Source of the DNA: Rutstroemia sp. NJR-2017a BVV2
Taxonomy: Eukaryota; Ascomycota; Leotiomycetes; Helotiales; Rutstroemiaceae
Assembly: GCA_002946415.1 (NCBI GenBank)
Contig: NJPS01000038.1
Coordinates: 372,001-436,000 of the forward strand
Direction of reading: 5' to 3'
Length of the DNA: 64,000 nt
Part shown: positions 1 to 12,508 of the stretch, piece by piece
Position numbering within the stretch: position 1 is the stretch's first letter
Layout of the letters: the number at the start of each line of letters is the position of its first letter
Program-made: the position numbers and the translations under genes
Notes under the pieces: model-generated
The model's database searches: none
Seen by the model: the letters and a program-made list of their open reading frames with translations, nothing else
What the model was told of the DNA's origin: nothing

Positions 1-324
1 ACAAGAATATGAAATTGTAACATAAAAGTTGGAAACTGATTCTTCTTTGTGATCCAAAGTGCAGAGACCCTGTCGCTATTACTCTTACATACCTAGCATA
101 TAACGAGAGTCGAATGGTGCAGAATTGTAAACCTAGTACAATTAAATCATGCCATATATGATCGTAACCACAAACTAGACGATGATCACATTCCATGGGT
201 CATGCTCCATTACACTTCTCTTTAGTTGACTCCGATCCGTAGTCTCTTACGACGTTCGGGATAGGCAGCAGTATTCGCTGTATTTGCTTGGTCTGCATAT
301 GCTCTTTCATAACCTCGAGATAGT

Positions 325-650
325 CTAGAGCATAGCCTCTAATCCCTTCGAAGCGTCTGCTAAGGTGAGGTCGCTATCTGCACTAGCTTTAAGAGCCTCG
401 AGCCGTGTTTGGTCAAGCCGCAGGAGCGCATCAGTATCTTTGACTAGACCGGCATCGAGCGAGGTTGAATGAGAAACTGGTGTGGGCGAAGTATTGGCTC
501 AATTCTCTACCAAGCCAACGTCGAGGTTCATGGCGTCCAGCTGAACAATGACAGGATTGTTACTCGTATGGCGCCCAACCAACTCAAAGTTGAGCATAAC
601 ATGGGTTCCCGCATTCACTTTCCGCGTCTTCAACAGAGACGGTAACGACA
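325..650 (-). pseudogene. Decayed coding-like fragment with one in-frame stop
   Basis: On the minus strand a frame reads from about 650 down to a TAG at 325-327. It is interrupted by a single TGA at 499-501. The translated stretch before the stop (including KTRKVNAGTHVMLNF and NNPVIVQLDAMNLDVG) and after it (including DALLRLDQTRLEALKASAD) looks like real protein rather than noise, with amphipathic helix-like composition and few rare residues. A TAG acceptor-like site precedes the frame at about 651. A minus-strand ORF at 773-1030 contains a GTGAGT donor-like site, but the phases do not join cleanly. I do not recognise the family. It may be a pseudogene remnant or the 3' end of a gene whose splicing I have not resolved. 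Confidence 0.3.
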
Positions 651-1264
651 CTAGTCGCACACGGAGGACAGAATGACGGGATACTTAGAACAAAACAAGG
701 GGCGCGGGGTAATGGAAGAGAAAATCCAACAGCTTCTGTAGACTGAATAAAAAGCGTAATGACGAGTAAGTGCTAGCAATCGAACTGGCTCCTCAAAACA
801 AAGTCAAGTATTTCTAAACTCACATAATTCTGGATTGTTACTAGACAGAGAGCAAATACCATAGATTGCACTGCAACGATAGTATCTCCTGATGCTGTCA
901 ATAATACAGCGACCAAGTGGCTTTTGGTTGCACGCATCTTGGTCTGCCATTTATGACCACCTTTCGAGCTCTGGCTATTCTTCTTATTCGTGTAGGTCTG
1001 TGTTTGGCGCCTCAGGAATGAGAGAAACAATGACTCAAATAAGTTTAAGGTGGAGAATTCGTGGACGTGCGATTGCGGAGTAAAAGCGGTGGATGTTGAT
1101 TGGATCAGAGCGGTTTACTGTACCGATTCAAAAAATAATTGGCAGTATTTCAATTTGGAGGGGTGACTCAAGAACAGAAGTGAAAAGATATAAATTGCAA
1201 CAACCTTCCTGAGTTTTTAAACTTTCCTTTACAAACATTTGGAAGTCACATTCAAATATCTACC

Positions 1265-2490
<1,226 letters not shown>

Positions 2491-2700
2491 ATTGTCTTTC
2501 AAAAGCGCTTTTAGAAGTTTTCATGCCCAAAATGATAAAATACCGATAGAATACCAAATGAGAAATGACCGTTATTGTTCAAATCAATAAATATCAAAAA
2601 GAGTAATGGATGATATAATAAAACGAGTAGTAATGAAAGCTCCCATGTCTGTTCTAAACAGATTACATGCAAAATCATGCAAAAGTGCAAAACATTAAAT

Positions 2701-2752
2701 GCTCTACAAACCCAGGATCGAACTGAGCTCACTAAGAACCTTCATGAGAGAA
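2701..2752 (-). repeat. tRNA-like 3' half abutting tRNA-Gln
   Basis: Directly downstream of the tRNA-Gln, on the same strand, the sequence contains a T-arm-like CTCAG-TTCGATC-CTGGG and then a GTAGAGC acceptor-like end. A CTCATGA loop-like segment precedes it. No 5' half is present. The junction forms a perfect inverted repeat with 9-base arms (AGAACCTTC and GAAGGTTCT, 2735-2758) that includes the end of the tRNA-Gln acceptor. The first T-run on the transcribed strand is at 2692-2689, so Pol III would probably read through both. It could be a remnant of a tandem tRNA, perhaps tRNA-Met-like. Confidence 0.4.
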
Positions 2753-2823
2753 GGTTCTAATAGGAATCGAACCAATATCTCCGGAATCAAAATCCGACGT
2801 GCTAACCATTACACCATAGAACC
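2753..2823 (-). tRNA. tRNA-Gln (anticodon UUG)
   Basis: The reverse complement folds as a cloverleaf. Acceptor strands GGTTCTA and TAGAACC pair fully, the D arm has a GTG/CAC stem, and the anticodon loop TTTTGAT gives UUG. The T arm carries GGTTCGATTCC, a perfect B box. The T stem (ATTGG/CCTAT) has one T-T mismatch, so a slightly degenerate copy cannot be excluded. There is no intron. No run of four T follows the 3' end until after the adjacent tRNA-like fragment. Confidence 0.85.
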
Positions 2824-3248
2824 ATTTAGTAGATCCACCAATTAAGTGGCTTGAAGCACGAGTTTGTTATTTCATTATATATTAGTATGAAACAGGGCAA
2901 TGACGGCTGAAAGCCCTCATCCACCGATTCGGGCCGCCGCGGGGTACTCTTTAAAAGCTACCTTACCGCACAAGATCTACATACATTGAAATGATTGACT
3001 AATAATTACATACGGTACAGTAGGAATTTTAATTCAGACATTTCTGTTTCTTCATAGATGCAACCGTAATGTAATGGGATAGATTTTGACTCATTTCCTT
3101 TGACAGTATCATTTCTCAAGTCGCCTGCCATTGCCCCTCACAATGACTCTAATCTGAGACCTCGCTTGACCAATTGCATATAACTTCATCTCAACCCAAC
3201 CTCGACCTACCGGTCAACACCACATCACTCTAGCAAAAGGTCGAAACT
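2824..3248. other. Intergenic, tRNA-Gln to THG1
   Basis: I see no gene here. It serves as upstream sequence for both the minus-strand tRNA-Gln and the plus-strand THG1. Confidence 0.6.
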
Positions 3249-4548
3249 ATGGCAAACTCTAAGTAGCATCTTCCTCTAATACTATACCAAGTCCCTTCAG
3301 CTGACCTCTGCTAAAGATATGAATACGTGAAAAACTTCGAGCAGCCCGACCTACTACTCCCCAACACATGGATAGTAGTGCGTATCGACGGACGAGGATT
3401 TCACAAGTATGTTGATCTTGATCTTGTTCTCACTTCATGCAATCACTCTGGGAACTGAATCATGCGTGATTTTTCAGATTCTCAGACAAATATGCGTTCG
3501 AACGACCAAATGATCGTCGAGCGCTCGATCTTATGAATGCGGCTGCGAAGGCGGTGATGACTTCGTTGCCGGATATCGTTATTGCGTACGGGATTAGTGA
3601 TGAGTATAGGTAAGGCTGATATGATTCTCCGAGAACGGTGATATCTGCTGATACGGCTCTTGATTTGAAGTTTTGTTTTTCACAAATCATGTGCTCTGTT
3701 TGAGAGACGTTCTAGGTATGTGGTTTTGGATTTTCATAATACATCGTTCGAAGATTCGTGAAGTGAGTGGTGCCAATGAAGAATGAATATAGCAAATTGG
3801 TCACAACTATAGTCTCGACTTTTACTGCATACTATGTTCACCTCTGGTCGACATATTTCCCTGAACTGGATATGCAACTTACGGCACCGCTGCCAACTTT
3901 TGATGGTAGGGCGGTGCAGTATCCTTCGGTGCAGAACCTGAGGGATTATATGAGCTGGAGACAAGTAGATTGTATGTTTAGACCATTCGCGTCTCCAAGC
4001 TAAACAGCTAATTTTTGAAGGCCATATCAATAATCTGTATAACACTACATTCTGGACTCTGATTCAAAAGGGGGGCATGGATGCGAAAGGTGCAGAGAAG
4101 AGACTAGCCGTGAGTTCTGTCTCGAATTGATGCAAATCTGAACCTAACAAACTTCTAAGGGTTCTCTGGCTGCGGATAAGAATGAGATATTGTTTTCGGA
4201 GTTTGGCATCAACTACAACAAGGAGCCGGAGATCTACAAGAAAGGCAGTGTGGTATTCCGGGATGTAAGTCATTGACTGTTGGCGTTGAGATCCTTTGCT
4301 ATCGCGCTATACTCACATAAACACAGTACGAGCTTGTGGAGCCTGGTGCTGCCAAGCCGATCGAAGACGACTCTGCAAAGACCGTAGAAGAAAGGGAGAT
4401 CTCAAAGACGCAGGAAGAGAAGGATAGAAAGCGGAGAGCCAAGGCAAGAATCACTGTGCAACACATAGACATCATTAAAGATGAGTTCTGGGAGAGAAGA
4501 CCCTGGCTATTATCTAACAAGCCGGGAGAGATTCCCAAGGAGCCATAG
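3249..4548 (+). CDS. THG1: tRNA(His) guanylyltransferase
   Basis: Thg1 adds the essential G-1 nucleotide to the 5' end of tRNA-His by 3'-5' polymerisation. Eight exons give 291 residues: 3249-3262, 3317-3406, 3478-3609, 3671-3715, 3793-3971, 4021-4109, 4160-4264 and 4327-4548. Every junction keeps frame and rebuilds known motifs. These are MANSKYEY at the N-terminus, [16 protein letters not shown] with the metal-binding Asp, ISDEYSFVFH with the second catalytic acidic pair, [44 protein letters not shown], and then the [15 protein letters not shown] region. The first exon is only 14 bases. The gene converges on TMA23, with 162 bases between the stop codons. Identification is certain; each intron rests on splice consensus and homology. 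Confidence 0.95.
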
Positions 4549-4710
4549 CTCTTCTATTAAAGCTATACAATGAATCATGACCTAAATTCATCTAGAACAC
4601 TCAATCCATCTAAAACGCCAGGATCACCTGTAATGCCACAATACGCCATCTCCAAAAACGCCGTTCGCGATGCCGACAACTGGGATATATAGCTCGATTC
4701 ATTCCTCGTA

Positions 4711-5424
4711 TTATTCCTTGCTCCGCCTCTTTTTCTTCTTGGCCTTTTCTGATGCTGATGATGTATCTGAGGAATCTTTCTCCGCTTGTCGTAGTAGCTT
4801 CTTCTGGCGCTTTCGTTCTTTTCTTTCTTCCTTCGTTTCGACCTTATCGGTGGACTCTAACTTCACAGCTTTCATTTTCGTTTCAACCACATCTGCCTCT
4901 GCAGCAGCAGTAGCAGCATCTTTCCTCGCCTTCTCAGCCCGCTTCTTAGCCTTCCTCTCCCTCCTCTCCTCTTTCGTCTCCAACCTTTCCTCGCCTTTCC
5001 TTTTCCCTTTCCCCTTCTCCTTCTCCTTCTCCTTAACCTTCACCACCTTTTCCTCCGCCACAACCACCTCCCTCTCCTCCCCCCCAATCGTCCCTCCCAT
5101 ACCCTCCCCTCTCACAAAAAAACTATACAATCCCCCCTTCCCCCCAACCCACTTACTCCCTCCCTTAACAACCATATCCAACCCCCCACCACTCTCAACC
5201 TTCACCTGTCCTTCCTTCGACGTATCCAGCCCCTTCAGCGACGCATCGAACGCGTTCATCCACCACATATCAGCCGTCTTGTGTTGTTTCTTGCCCAGTC
5301 CTAACACATTGTCCTTTTTCGAGACGAGCAGAGGCCGCGAGAGGCCAATGCTGTCGGATGTAGAGTGCAGGGAGTGGCCGGTGCCGCGCCATCCTTGGGA
5401 GGTGAGGAGCGCGTGGGCGTTCAT
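4711..5424 (-). CDS. TMA23: Tma23-like nucleolar G-patch protein
   Basis: A single-exon protein of 237 residues. The N-terminus (residues about 1-60) carries a G-patch-like stretch, SQGWRGTGHSL, followed by GLSRPLLVSKK, then LGLGKKQHKTADMWWMNAFDASLK. This arrangement is typical of Tma23, a nucleolar factor associated with ribosome assembly. From about residue 130 onward the protein is almost entirely Lys, Glu and Arg, ending KAKKKKRRSKE, a likely nucleolar signal and RNA-contacting tail. A 274-residue ORF on the opposite strand (4670-5494) is the antisense shadow of this Lys/Glu-rich region. The gene is divergent from the antiporter gene, whose ATG lies 271 bases away, and the two may share a promoter. 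Confidence 0.85.
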   Translation of the reverse strand: MNAHALLTSQGWRGTGHSLHSTSDSIGLSRPLLVSKKDNVLGLGKKQHKTADMWWMNAFDASLKGLDTSKEGQVKVESGGGLDMVVKGGSKWVGGKGGLYSFFVRGEGMGGTIGGEEREVVVAEEKVVKVKEKEKEKGKGKRKGEERLETKEERRERKAKKRAEKARKDAATAAAEADVVETKMKAVKLESTDKVETKEERKERKRQKKLLRQAEKDSSDTSSASEKAKKKKRRSKE

Positions 5425-5694
5425 TTTGGAGGTGGTGGATGGGCGGAATAGGAAGTGGACGACGAGATGGATTTTTTCTGGCTGGTTGCGATAGGATTTT
5501 CTTATCGCGGATTCGAAAATTTTAGAGGGACTTGCTGGGTTATCTTAGCGCCTTTTACATTTGGTGGAGAGACGATAGGTGGCTGATGAGTGTGGCTGAT
5601 GGAATTGGACGTTCCTTGGATGTTGTTCTAGTTTTTCTCTCCCCATGTTATGTTATCCTCTTGATCCAATCAAAATATCATAGTATTTTGCAAG

Positions 5695-7332
5695 ATGCCA
5701 TACATATCGTATGAAGAGCCCGGGATAGTGGTCATTCTTTCCTTAACCTCATTCCTCCTCTTATTGAATGTCGTTCGCTACATTCTAGATCGACTTCTCT
5801 ACTGTGGTATCATAGGTCAAATTCTTATCGGCATCATTTGGGGACTACCTGTGGGCGGCACAGCATGGCTCACGGAAGGGAACCAAGAAACAATCCAAGC
5901 ATTTGGTTACTTGGGGTTGATATGCTTGGTCTTCGAAGGAGGCCTCAGTACCGATCTTGCCCAGCTCAGGAAGTCTGTATATATCTCTATATCAGTGGCT
6001 ACGATAGGTCTGCTAATGCCTATCGCGTTATCCTTCATCTTGATTGCTCTTCCATTTTCCAGTAGTTCTGGGACAGTGTACCCTACAGCATTAGCAGCAT
6101 TCTCTGCTGGCGCGTCGCTGTGCTCGACGTCTTTGGGGACCACGTTTGCTATTCTTTCCTCGGCGGGTATGCAGCAGACGCGCGTAGGTGTTATACTTGT
6201 GGGAGCCGCGATGATGGACGATGTGGTGGGTCTTGTCATGGTGAACATTGTGACGACTCTGGGGAGCGGGGATATGAGCGCGTGGCCCATCGCTCGACCG
6301 ATTGTTGCAAGTTTTGGCCTGTTCCTGGTCACTCTTGCCATTGTGCCGTATCTTCTCAAGCCCATCTGGATATGGCTTGTCAAGTGCACTCAATCGGAAG
6401 TTCAGACCAGTTCTTTGACTGAGAAGAAGTCGAATCTCCGTGAGATTATGATCAAGCCTGTCCGGAGAGTTCCTCATCTCAAATTCATACTTTCAATTCT
6501 TGTCTTGATTGTGTTTGTCACTATTGCAGCTTTTATTGATGCATCTGTCCTATTTGCTGCCTTCATCGCTGGAGGATTGATTAATTATTTGTGGAATGTC
6601 GATGACGCCAACTCTGCGGCAGCTCCGAGTGATTCGACAGCGATGGGGATGTACGAGGATTACTTCAAGGCCGTGATGGATTATATACTAGTGCCGTTCT
6701 TCTTTGTAAGTTCTATGCTCCGGAGTTGATATCTTACAACAGCCACCAGAAAGAATCACCGTGACTTATGCTGTCATTAAAAGGTTCTTCCTTTGACCTC
6801 ATGGCTATGAAGCTCCTAGTATTCGCCAGCAGGAAGATTCCATCGTCTTACTAACTATTTCCTATAGGCATCCATTGGCTTCTCGATTCCAATTACAGAC
6901 ATGTTTGAGGGGTCGATTGTATGGAAAGGGATCGTGTATGCTATTTTAATGATCATTGCCAAAGGACTCGTAAGTACTGTGATCTACGCCGAGTACTTCT
7001 TCCGCATCTGGCGTGGTCCTCGAAAGAGCGCAACACAACGCTCCACGCCCCAGGAGCAAGAAAACAGCAATGAGAAGATTCCACACATGGAAGCTTTACT
7101 CGTAGGATTCGCCATGATTGCGCGCGGTGAAATTGGATTCCTGATCGCGTCCCTATCACAAAGCTCCGGTACCTTATCACTGAGGAGCAGCGATGGGAGC
7201 AGTAGCCAAAGTTCTGGAGAGGCTATCTTTCTTGTCATCGTCTGGGCCGTGGTTCTTTGCACGATTTTCGGACCAGTCTCTGTCGGTATTCTTGTGAGAA
7301 AACTCAAGAGGAAAGGAGCAAGCTTCTCATAG
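5695..7332 (+). CDS. CPA2-type cation/proton antiporter
   Basis: A polytopic membrane protein of 491 residues from exons 5695-6705 and 6868-7332. The 162-base intron has a textbook TTACTAAC branch site and a TATAG acceptor; joining gives PFFFASIGFSIPITDMF. It resembles the Na+(K+)/H+ exchanger domain. A glycine-rich segment, GIIGQILIGIIWGLP, lies at about residues 38-53, and FGYLGLICLVFEGGLSTDL at about 70-88. A transmembrane MMDDVVGLV with adjacent acidic residues is at about 173-181; such a DD pair is the ion-binding site in CPA2 exchangers. About 10-12 hydrophobic segments are visible. There is no long cytosolic tail, unlike yeast Kha1. It presumably exchanges monovalent cations for protons; membrane location and ion specificity cannot be read from sequence. 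Confidence 0.88.
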
Positions 7333-8011
7333 GCTAAAATGTACGAACATGCGCTTTGCTTAAGTTACAAGATGGAATGGTTATGCATTGTATATAAGCA
7401 TGATTTGTATATAAGTGATGAAAGAACTAGCTATAATGCTTGTATGGAAAAAGGACGAAGGACTTGGACAAATAGACGGAGAGGAAATTTACTGTGCAGA
7501 TAACTGAAAGGTGTTGTTAGATACCGGTTGCAATTTAAGAACTGCAATTTACCTCAAAATTGAACTGTCAACCTTAGACATTCGACATACTGCACATAAC
7601 CCAACTTTGGAGATATTATTATAGAGCTCGAAGAATACGTTATCCAATATTCAAATGAGTTCTCAACAATCAATGATAAGTTATACTGGCTAGCAAGACA
7701 ATTAGAAGATTTTCCAGCTTCACATCATAATGTAGTTGACGAGTTGAGAATCCCTTATTGATCTAATCTCATTTATATCTCATTTTAGAATCTAAATAGA
7801 ATCTAAATATCATCTGCTGAGCTATCCAGCCATATATATACCCATCTATGCATCACGCAAAAGTTCCGGTATCCCTTCTTCCGTATATCCAGCACCCAAA
7901 AAATGCCGCTATGCCCATTCAAACGCCCAAGTAATTAATTACCTATCCCATATATATATATACCATACGATTGCAATGCGCAACATAAACTTCACCACCC
8001 CATCAGCACTC
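7333..8011. other. Intergenic, convergent 3' ends
   Basis: This is AT-rich sequence between the antiporter stop and the GT31 stop. It contains a short repeated motif (agaatctaaat, about 7789-7810). I see no gene. Confidence 0.6.
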
Positions 8012-9561
8012 CTAAAACTCCAACGCCCCACACTCCTTCCCCCCCAAAACCTTCCTAATCCTCTCCACCATCCACCCACTCTCCATACGAATCCCCGCAT
8101 CAATCCTCTGCCCCATCGCCGCCGTATGCGCCAAACTACACGCATCATCCGCATACTTCCAGCTCAAGCACTGCTCCCACTCCACACACGCCTGCTTGCA
8201 CTTCTCCTTCGACGCCCACGGGCGCTCGGCCCTCTGCGCCGCCGTCGCTTCTTTGTATTCCGGCGCATAGGAGTCGGAGGACGACGAGAATGATTTAGAA
8301 GACGCGTAGTTGTCCCATTCGGAGCGGGATGCGACCAGTTGCGGGGAAAAGAAATACTCAAATATGTCTTTATACCGCATTCTTCCTTTCCCCTCCGTCT
8401 TCGCCATGAACTCGTTCTCGAAAACAAACAGTTTGGAAATATCCGCCTGGTGCACTTTGTGGATATTCATAATCGGCGAACACCAGTTCCAGTCGCCGAA
8501 ACCGAGACGCCAGGTCGGGAGCGCTTGGAGTGCGGCCCATCCGCCCCCGTCGAGACCCTTGTATCGCTCGACGCCCTTTTCGCGCAACGCGTGCGAGAGT
8601 ACTTGGTCCCCGCAGCATTGCTCCGCGGCGTAGGACTCCCATTTGCTGGCGAGGAGGGGGTCCGCGCCGAAGGAGGAGGCGAGTGCGGTCCCGGATATGG
8701 CGAAGCCGGAGCCGCCGTGGGCGAAGTCTTCGCCCATGCGGAAGGCGGGGGAGCCGACGAAGACGGGGGCACTGGCGTCGAGGGTGGCGAGCCAGGCGTA
8801 GAGGGTTTCCCAGAAGAAGTAGTTGTCGTCCTGGTGGAGAATTAGTATTTCGTTATTTCTCTGAACGGGACGGAATGGGTTGATCTTACCTCCATGTACA
8901 CATACCACTTCTTGCCTGGGTGATGAATAGCAGCGTGCTGGAACATCGGCAAGAATTTGTATTTGTCCAATCTCCACCCACCGGGTAGATACGAATCACC
9001 CTCCATACTACCTGATTCCTGATACAGGTTGTCGTTTTTAGCATCTTTAGCTTTGTTGTACAGGACAAAGTCAGGTGATGCTTTGAGGGCCGCGGAAACA
9101 TTCGCCAAAGAGTCGATCACCGGGTTTCCGTTGATGTTGTCGTCGATATCAGAGTAGTACACCACGTTTGGTGTAAGCTGCTTATTGCCCAAAGTCGTGG
9201 ACATGTGCATTGGCATTCTCCTCCATATCGACGTGCCTCCGGTTTTGACCAAAATAACAACATCTTTGGGGTTCAGGCCTGTAGAAGAGTAGACCCTGCT
9301 TGGTTCTTCAACTACTGCTGCTGGTGCTGCTGCTGGTGCTGCTGCCGGTTGCAATTTAACAGTCGGAATCTTTCCTTGCGGGTAATTTGCAGCCGGTGAT
9401 ATGATCGACTGTCCCTCTTGTAACAACGGGCCAGTTGCTGCCGCAGCCGACCTATCAACGAGAATGATGCCATTCTCGCTCAGCGCCATCACCAGGAATA
9501 CCGTAACCAGGAACCCAATCCATAGATATCCCTTGAAGTGTCGGGGCAGATATGCCGACAT
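8012..9561 (-). CDS. GT31-like type II membrane glycosyltransferase (copy A)
   Basis: Exons 9561-8890 and 8830-8012 encode 496 residues. An in-frame TTG lies further upstream, but the first ATG is at 9561. A short cytosolic tail and signal anchor (about residues 11-27) precede an Ala/Pro-rich stem. The catalytic part resembles fungal Fringe/GT31 galactosyltransferase-like enzymes: WRRMPMHMSTTL, WRLDKYKFLPMFQHA, the acidic metal-binding motif MEDDNYFFW (residues 223-231), HGGSGFAISG, and CCGDQVLSHALREKGV. The 59-base intron falls exactly inside the acidic motif, between E and DD. The C-terminal 90 residues carry a Cys pattern (CKQACVEWEQCLSW...CSLA) like a PAN/apple module. It probably acts in the Golgi, transferring a sugar to surface glycans; the acceptor is unknown. 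It is a paralogue of the gene at 10856-12508. Confidence 0.82.
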
Positions 9562-10855
9562 CCTGTATATAAAATCCGAGAAACTCAAAAACAGAACATG
9601 AAAAGAAAAGGTTCGTTATCTCTCCCTGAAAGTCTAAGTGGCAGTTTACTGTACAACTACTACCAGAAGATCAAAAGATGGGAGCAGGAGTTCGGACCAA
9701 GCAAACAATCACCATCTTCACGAAAAGAAAGCATGAAGGTAAATTTATTTATATGAAAAGCTCTTTTCCGCAATGATGTGCCCAAGGGTTGCCTATGCAG
9801 GCAACCGCACCCACTTTTGAGAGTTCCGGAACGGCGCAGCATTTCTTGCCCATGTCCTGTCGAAAAAAGAAAGGGGGCTATGTGGAGTAGGCTGGAGAAT
9901 ACGGATTGCGAAGTTCTTGGTACTGTAAGAATCCCAGCAACTTGCCAGGGCGCATTTAGAGTTGGTAGCCTTGCATGTTATGTGGACGGTTGACGGTCTA
10001 CGAGTAAATGAGTCAAAAATTCCGAGACACTGGCTGTCCGGTAGTACCGGTCGCATCCTTACGAGAAAGAGATGTGACTGTATTTGTCACTTGGGTATCC
10101 TGGCGAGGACTGGCAGTGACGGATTGCACCATAGGGGTTCCTGTTAACGAGCTCGAGGTGAAAAGGGTTTTTAAGTGGAACGTTGATGTGGTATGTAGGT
10201 AGTTCTACACCGTAGAAGTAACAATCCATAGTAACGCCCAATGGACAGTGACGGTTGCAAAATCGGAATGCTACAGTAATGTTATATCAGAGAAATAGCT
10301 GCAATACATCATCCCCAATCGAATCGACCGGTATTTTCTGCGCTGGAGACACTACACACTGTCCACCGAGTACTCCGCATACCTTGAATATTCCGAACAC
10401 TCTGAACTGCCGATATGAGTAAGAATACGAAAAAGTAAAGCGAGGAACCCCCGTGCCTGGAGAACATGCGGTCAGCGATGAACCCGTCCAGGCTTGTCCG
10501 AACAATTGCCTAGATTGCATTGCGAACACTTGAGTCGATCTTATCTTCTTCTTGCCGGGTATTCAAAAAGCTTATAGCGGCGAAACATTGTGTGAGGTAA
10601 TCAATTCGAGGCAAGTTCTATTCCAAATCTTTTGAGTTTTGAGGATACTGGCGAGATGCTTGTGTAGACTTCGAGAATAGAAGAGGTGTTTGGTCAGGGC
10701 TTACTAAGTTTGCAGTGCTTACTACGTACATACATACACGGGTAGCTAGCTGCTCTTCATGCATGCCTAAGCATTGAGATTTAGCTTAGAAATCGATTCA
10801 GACTGGTCGGCGAGTAGGTAGGTAGTCGTGGTAGTCATGATTATCTATTTACTTC
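9562..10855. other. Intergenic between the two GT31 genes
   Basis: This is the upstream region of copy A and the downstream region of copy B. Only short, low-quality ORFs are present, and I support no gene. Short repeated 'tacatacata' and 'gtaggtaggtag' tracts occur near 10730 and 10812. Confidence 0.55.
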
Positions 10856-12508
10856 CTAAGGCGACACTACAGTCTCGCATTGATCCACTAACAAGGTCGA
10901 CTTGATCCTCTCCACCATCCACCCACTGTTAATCTCCCTCTTATCCCAATATTTCCGCCCTTCAATCGCTCTCCCCAGAATCACAACCGTGTCCAGCGCA
11001 CAGCTCTTATTCTGTTCATTGTCCACCTCGTGTCTCCACATTCGACATGACTCTACTTCGACACAAGCTGCATCACATGCTTCTGGCGAAGTATACGCCT
11101 GCTCGAGAGCTGTTGCATTCCGCACTGTAGGAGGAGTCGGCCAGCGCGGGGTGGATACGAGCGTAGTGACGTTGTTTGTGAGCACATACCGTGATGCAAA
11201 ATTATCCCAATCGTCGCGGCGCGGGAGCAAATGCGAGGTTACTGTTGCGTGGAATATGTCGCTGAAGAGAATCGGACGCTGTTCAACCATTAGCCTTCAC
11301 TCCAGTAATATAATAAAAGTACAAGAACAAAAGAAATAAAAACCTACCGAGCCCAACGCGCTCTGTCTATGCTTCCTCTCCAACATCATCAATTGCACTA
11401 GATCTCTCTGATGCAGATGATGGAAGGTGAAAATCGGTATACACCAGAGGAATTCCTCAAAAGACGTTTTCCACGGCGGCTCGGGTCTGAAGGATACTGG
11501 ACCGTATTCTCCCTCGTTTACCAGCACTCCATGGTCGCGGAGGACTTTGCCCAAGATCATATCTCCGCAACAGGAATCCGCGGTGAAATTCGCATATTCC
11601 AGAAGTGTAGGGGCATTTGATCCGCCGAAAACAGAGCGCATTAACGAGCGGGAAAATGCTATGCCTGAACCACCTTGTGCGAACGTGGCGTTGATCTCGC
11701 CGGAGTATGCGCCGTAGTATGCGGGTTTGTCGTCTGTGGGTAACGTCGCCAGCCATTGAAGGAGATTGTCCCAGAAGACGAAAGTGTCGTCTTCAATGTA
11801 GATATACCATTTGAAGTTTGGGTAATGTTCTTGCGCATGCGTGAGCATGGGCAGAAACTTGTATCGATCTAAAATCCAGCCTTTATGGTTCCCAGGTGGC
11901 ATTTCCGGCTCGTCGCCGGGTAGCTGCGCTTGTTCGTGATATGCATGTATGTCTGTCTGGAGATCTTCGTAGATGCTGTACGCAGCCTTGTCATGATCGC
12001 GGATGATTTCGCTGATGTTACTCAAGACATCTATCGTTTCGACGCCATAAGTTAGGGTCTCTTGTAAATCCGAGTAGAGTTCATAGTTCGGGATATCTGC
12101 CAGAGTTGTGGTCAACTGCATCGGCATCCGTCTCCAGAGTGTCGAGGTGCCAGTCTTGACAATCAGCAAGATATCGGCCCGCGATACGGCATGCGGCACG
12201 GTTGGTACCGCGGCCTCAATTCCGTGCTTTGCATCATTGTCTGAGACCGGCTTGTAGATAGGCGTTGAGGCTAGTTGTGTCTCAACAACAGCCTCTATTG
12301 TCGTTGATTTCACCGATTTCTCCACGGATGAGGTAGTGATTTCTTCTGTGGGCTTAAGGTGTTCGATATTTCCATCAGGCGCTCCCACAGCCTCCTCGTG
12401 TTTGGTCGTACGTACTGGCGCTGAAAGCCTCTGGTAGTAATAGACGGTACAAAAAAGCAATATGACCAAGATCAATACGAGACCTCGTGGTCCGCGAAGG
12501 AATATCAT
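10856..12508 (-). CDS. GT31-like type II membrane glycosyltransferase (copy B)
   Basis: Exons 12508-11348 and 11278-10856 encode 527 residues. The 69-base intron has a GTAGGT donor, a GGCTAATGG branch site and an ACAG acceptor; splicing gives SALGS-RPILFSDIF. Residues about 9-25 form a signal anchor, followed by a Thr/Ser/Glu-rich stem to about residue 105. The catalytic domain matches copy A: WRRMPMQLTTTL, WILDRYKFLPMLTHAQEH, IEDDTFVFWDNLLQWLATL (acidic motif at 239-241), QGGSGIAFSRSL, and CCGDMILGKVLRDHGV. The C-terminus repeats the Cys-rich PAN-like module (CDAACVEVESCRMW) and ends with GWMVERIKSTL, matching copy A. It lacks copy A's intron and has its own further downstream. It is divergent from the GT2 gene at 13907. 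Confidence 0.82.

Noticed and set aside
4670..5494. 274-codon plus-strand ORF, Ser/Phe-rich
   Set aside because: It is the antisense of the Lys/Glu-rich TMA23 coding region; composition follows from AAG/GAG codons read backwards.
8339..8845. 168-codon plus-strand ORF
   Set aside because: Shadow of GT31 copy A exon 2 on the opposite strand; GC-rich coding bias creates it.
11297..11347. Read-through of GT31 copy B into the intron giving a 403-residue protein
   Set aside because: The added residues are hydrophobic intron translation, and splicing to 11278 restores the Cys-rich module shared with copy A.
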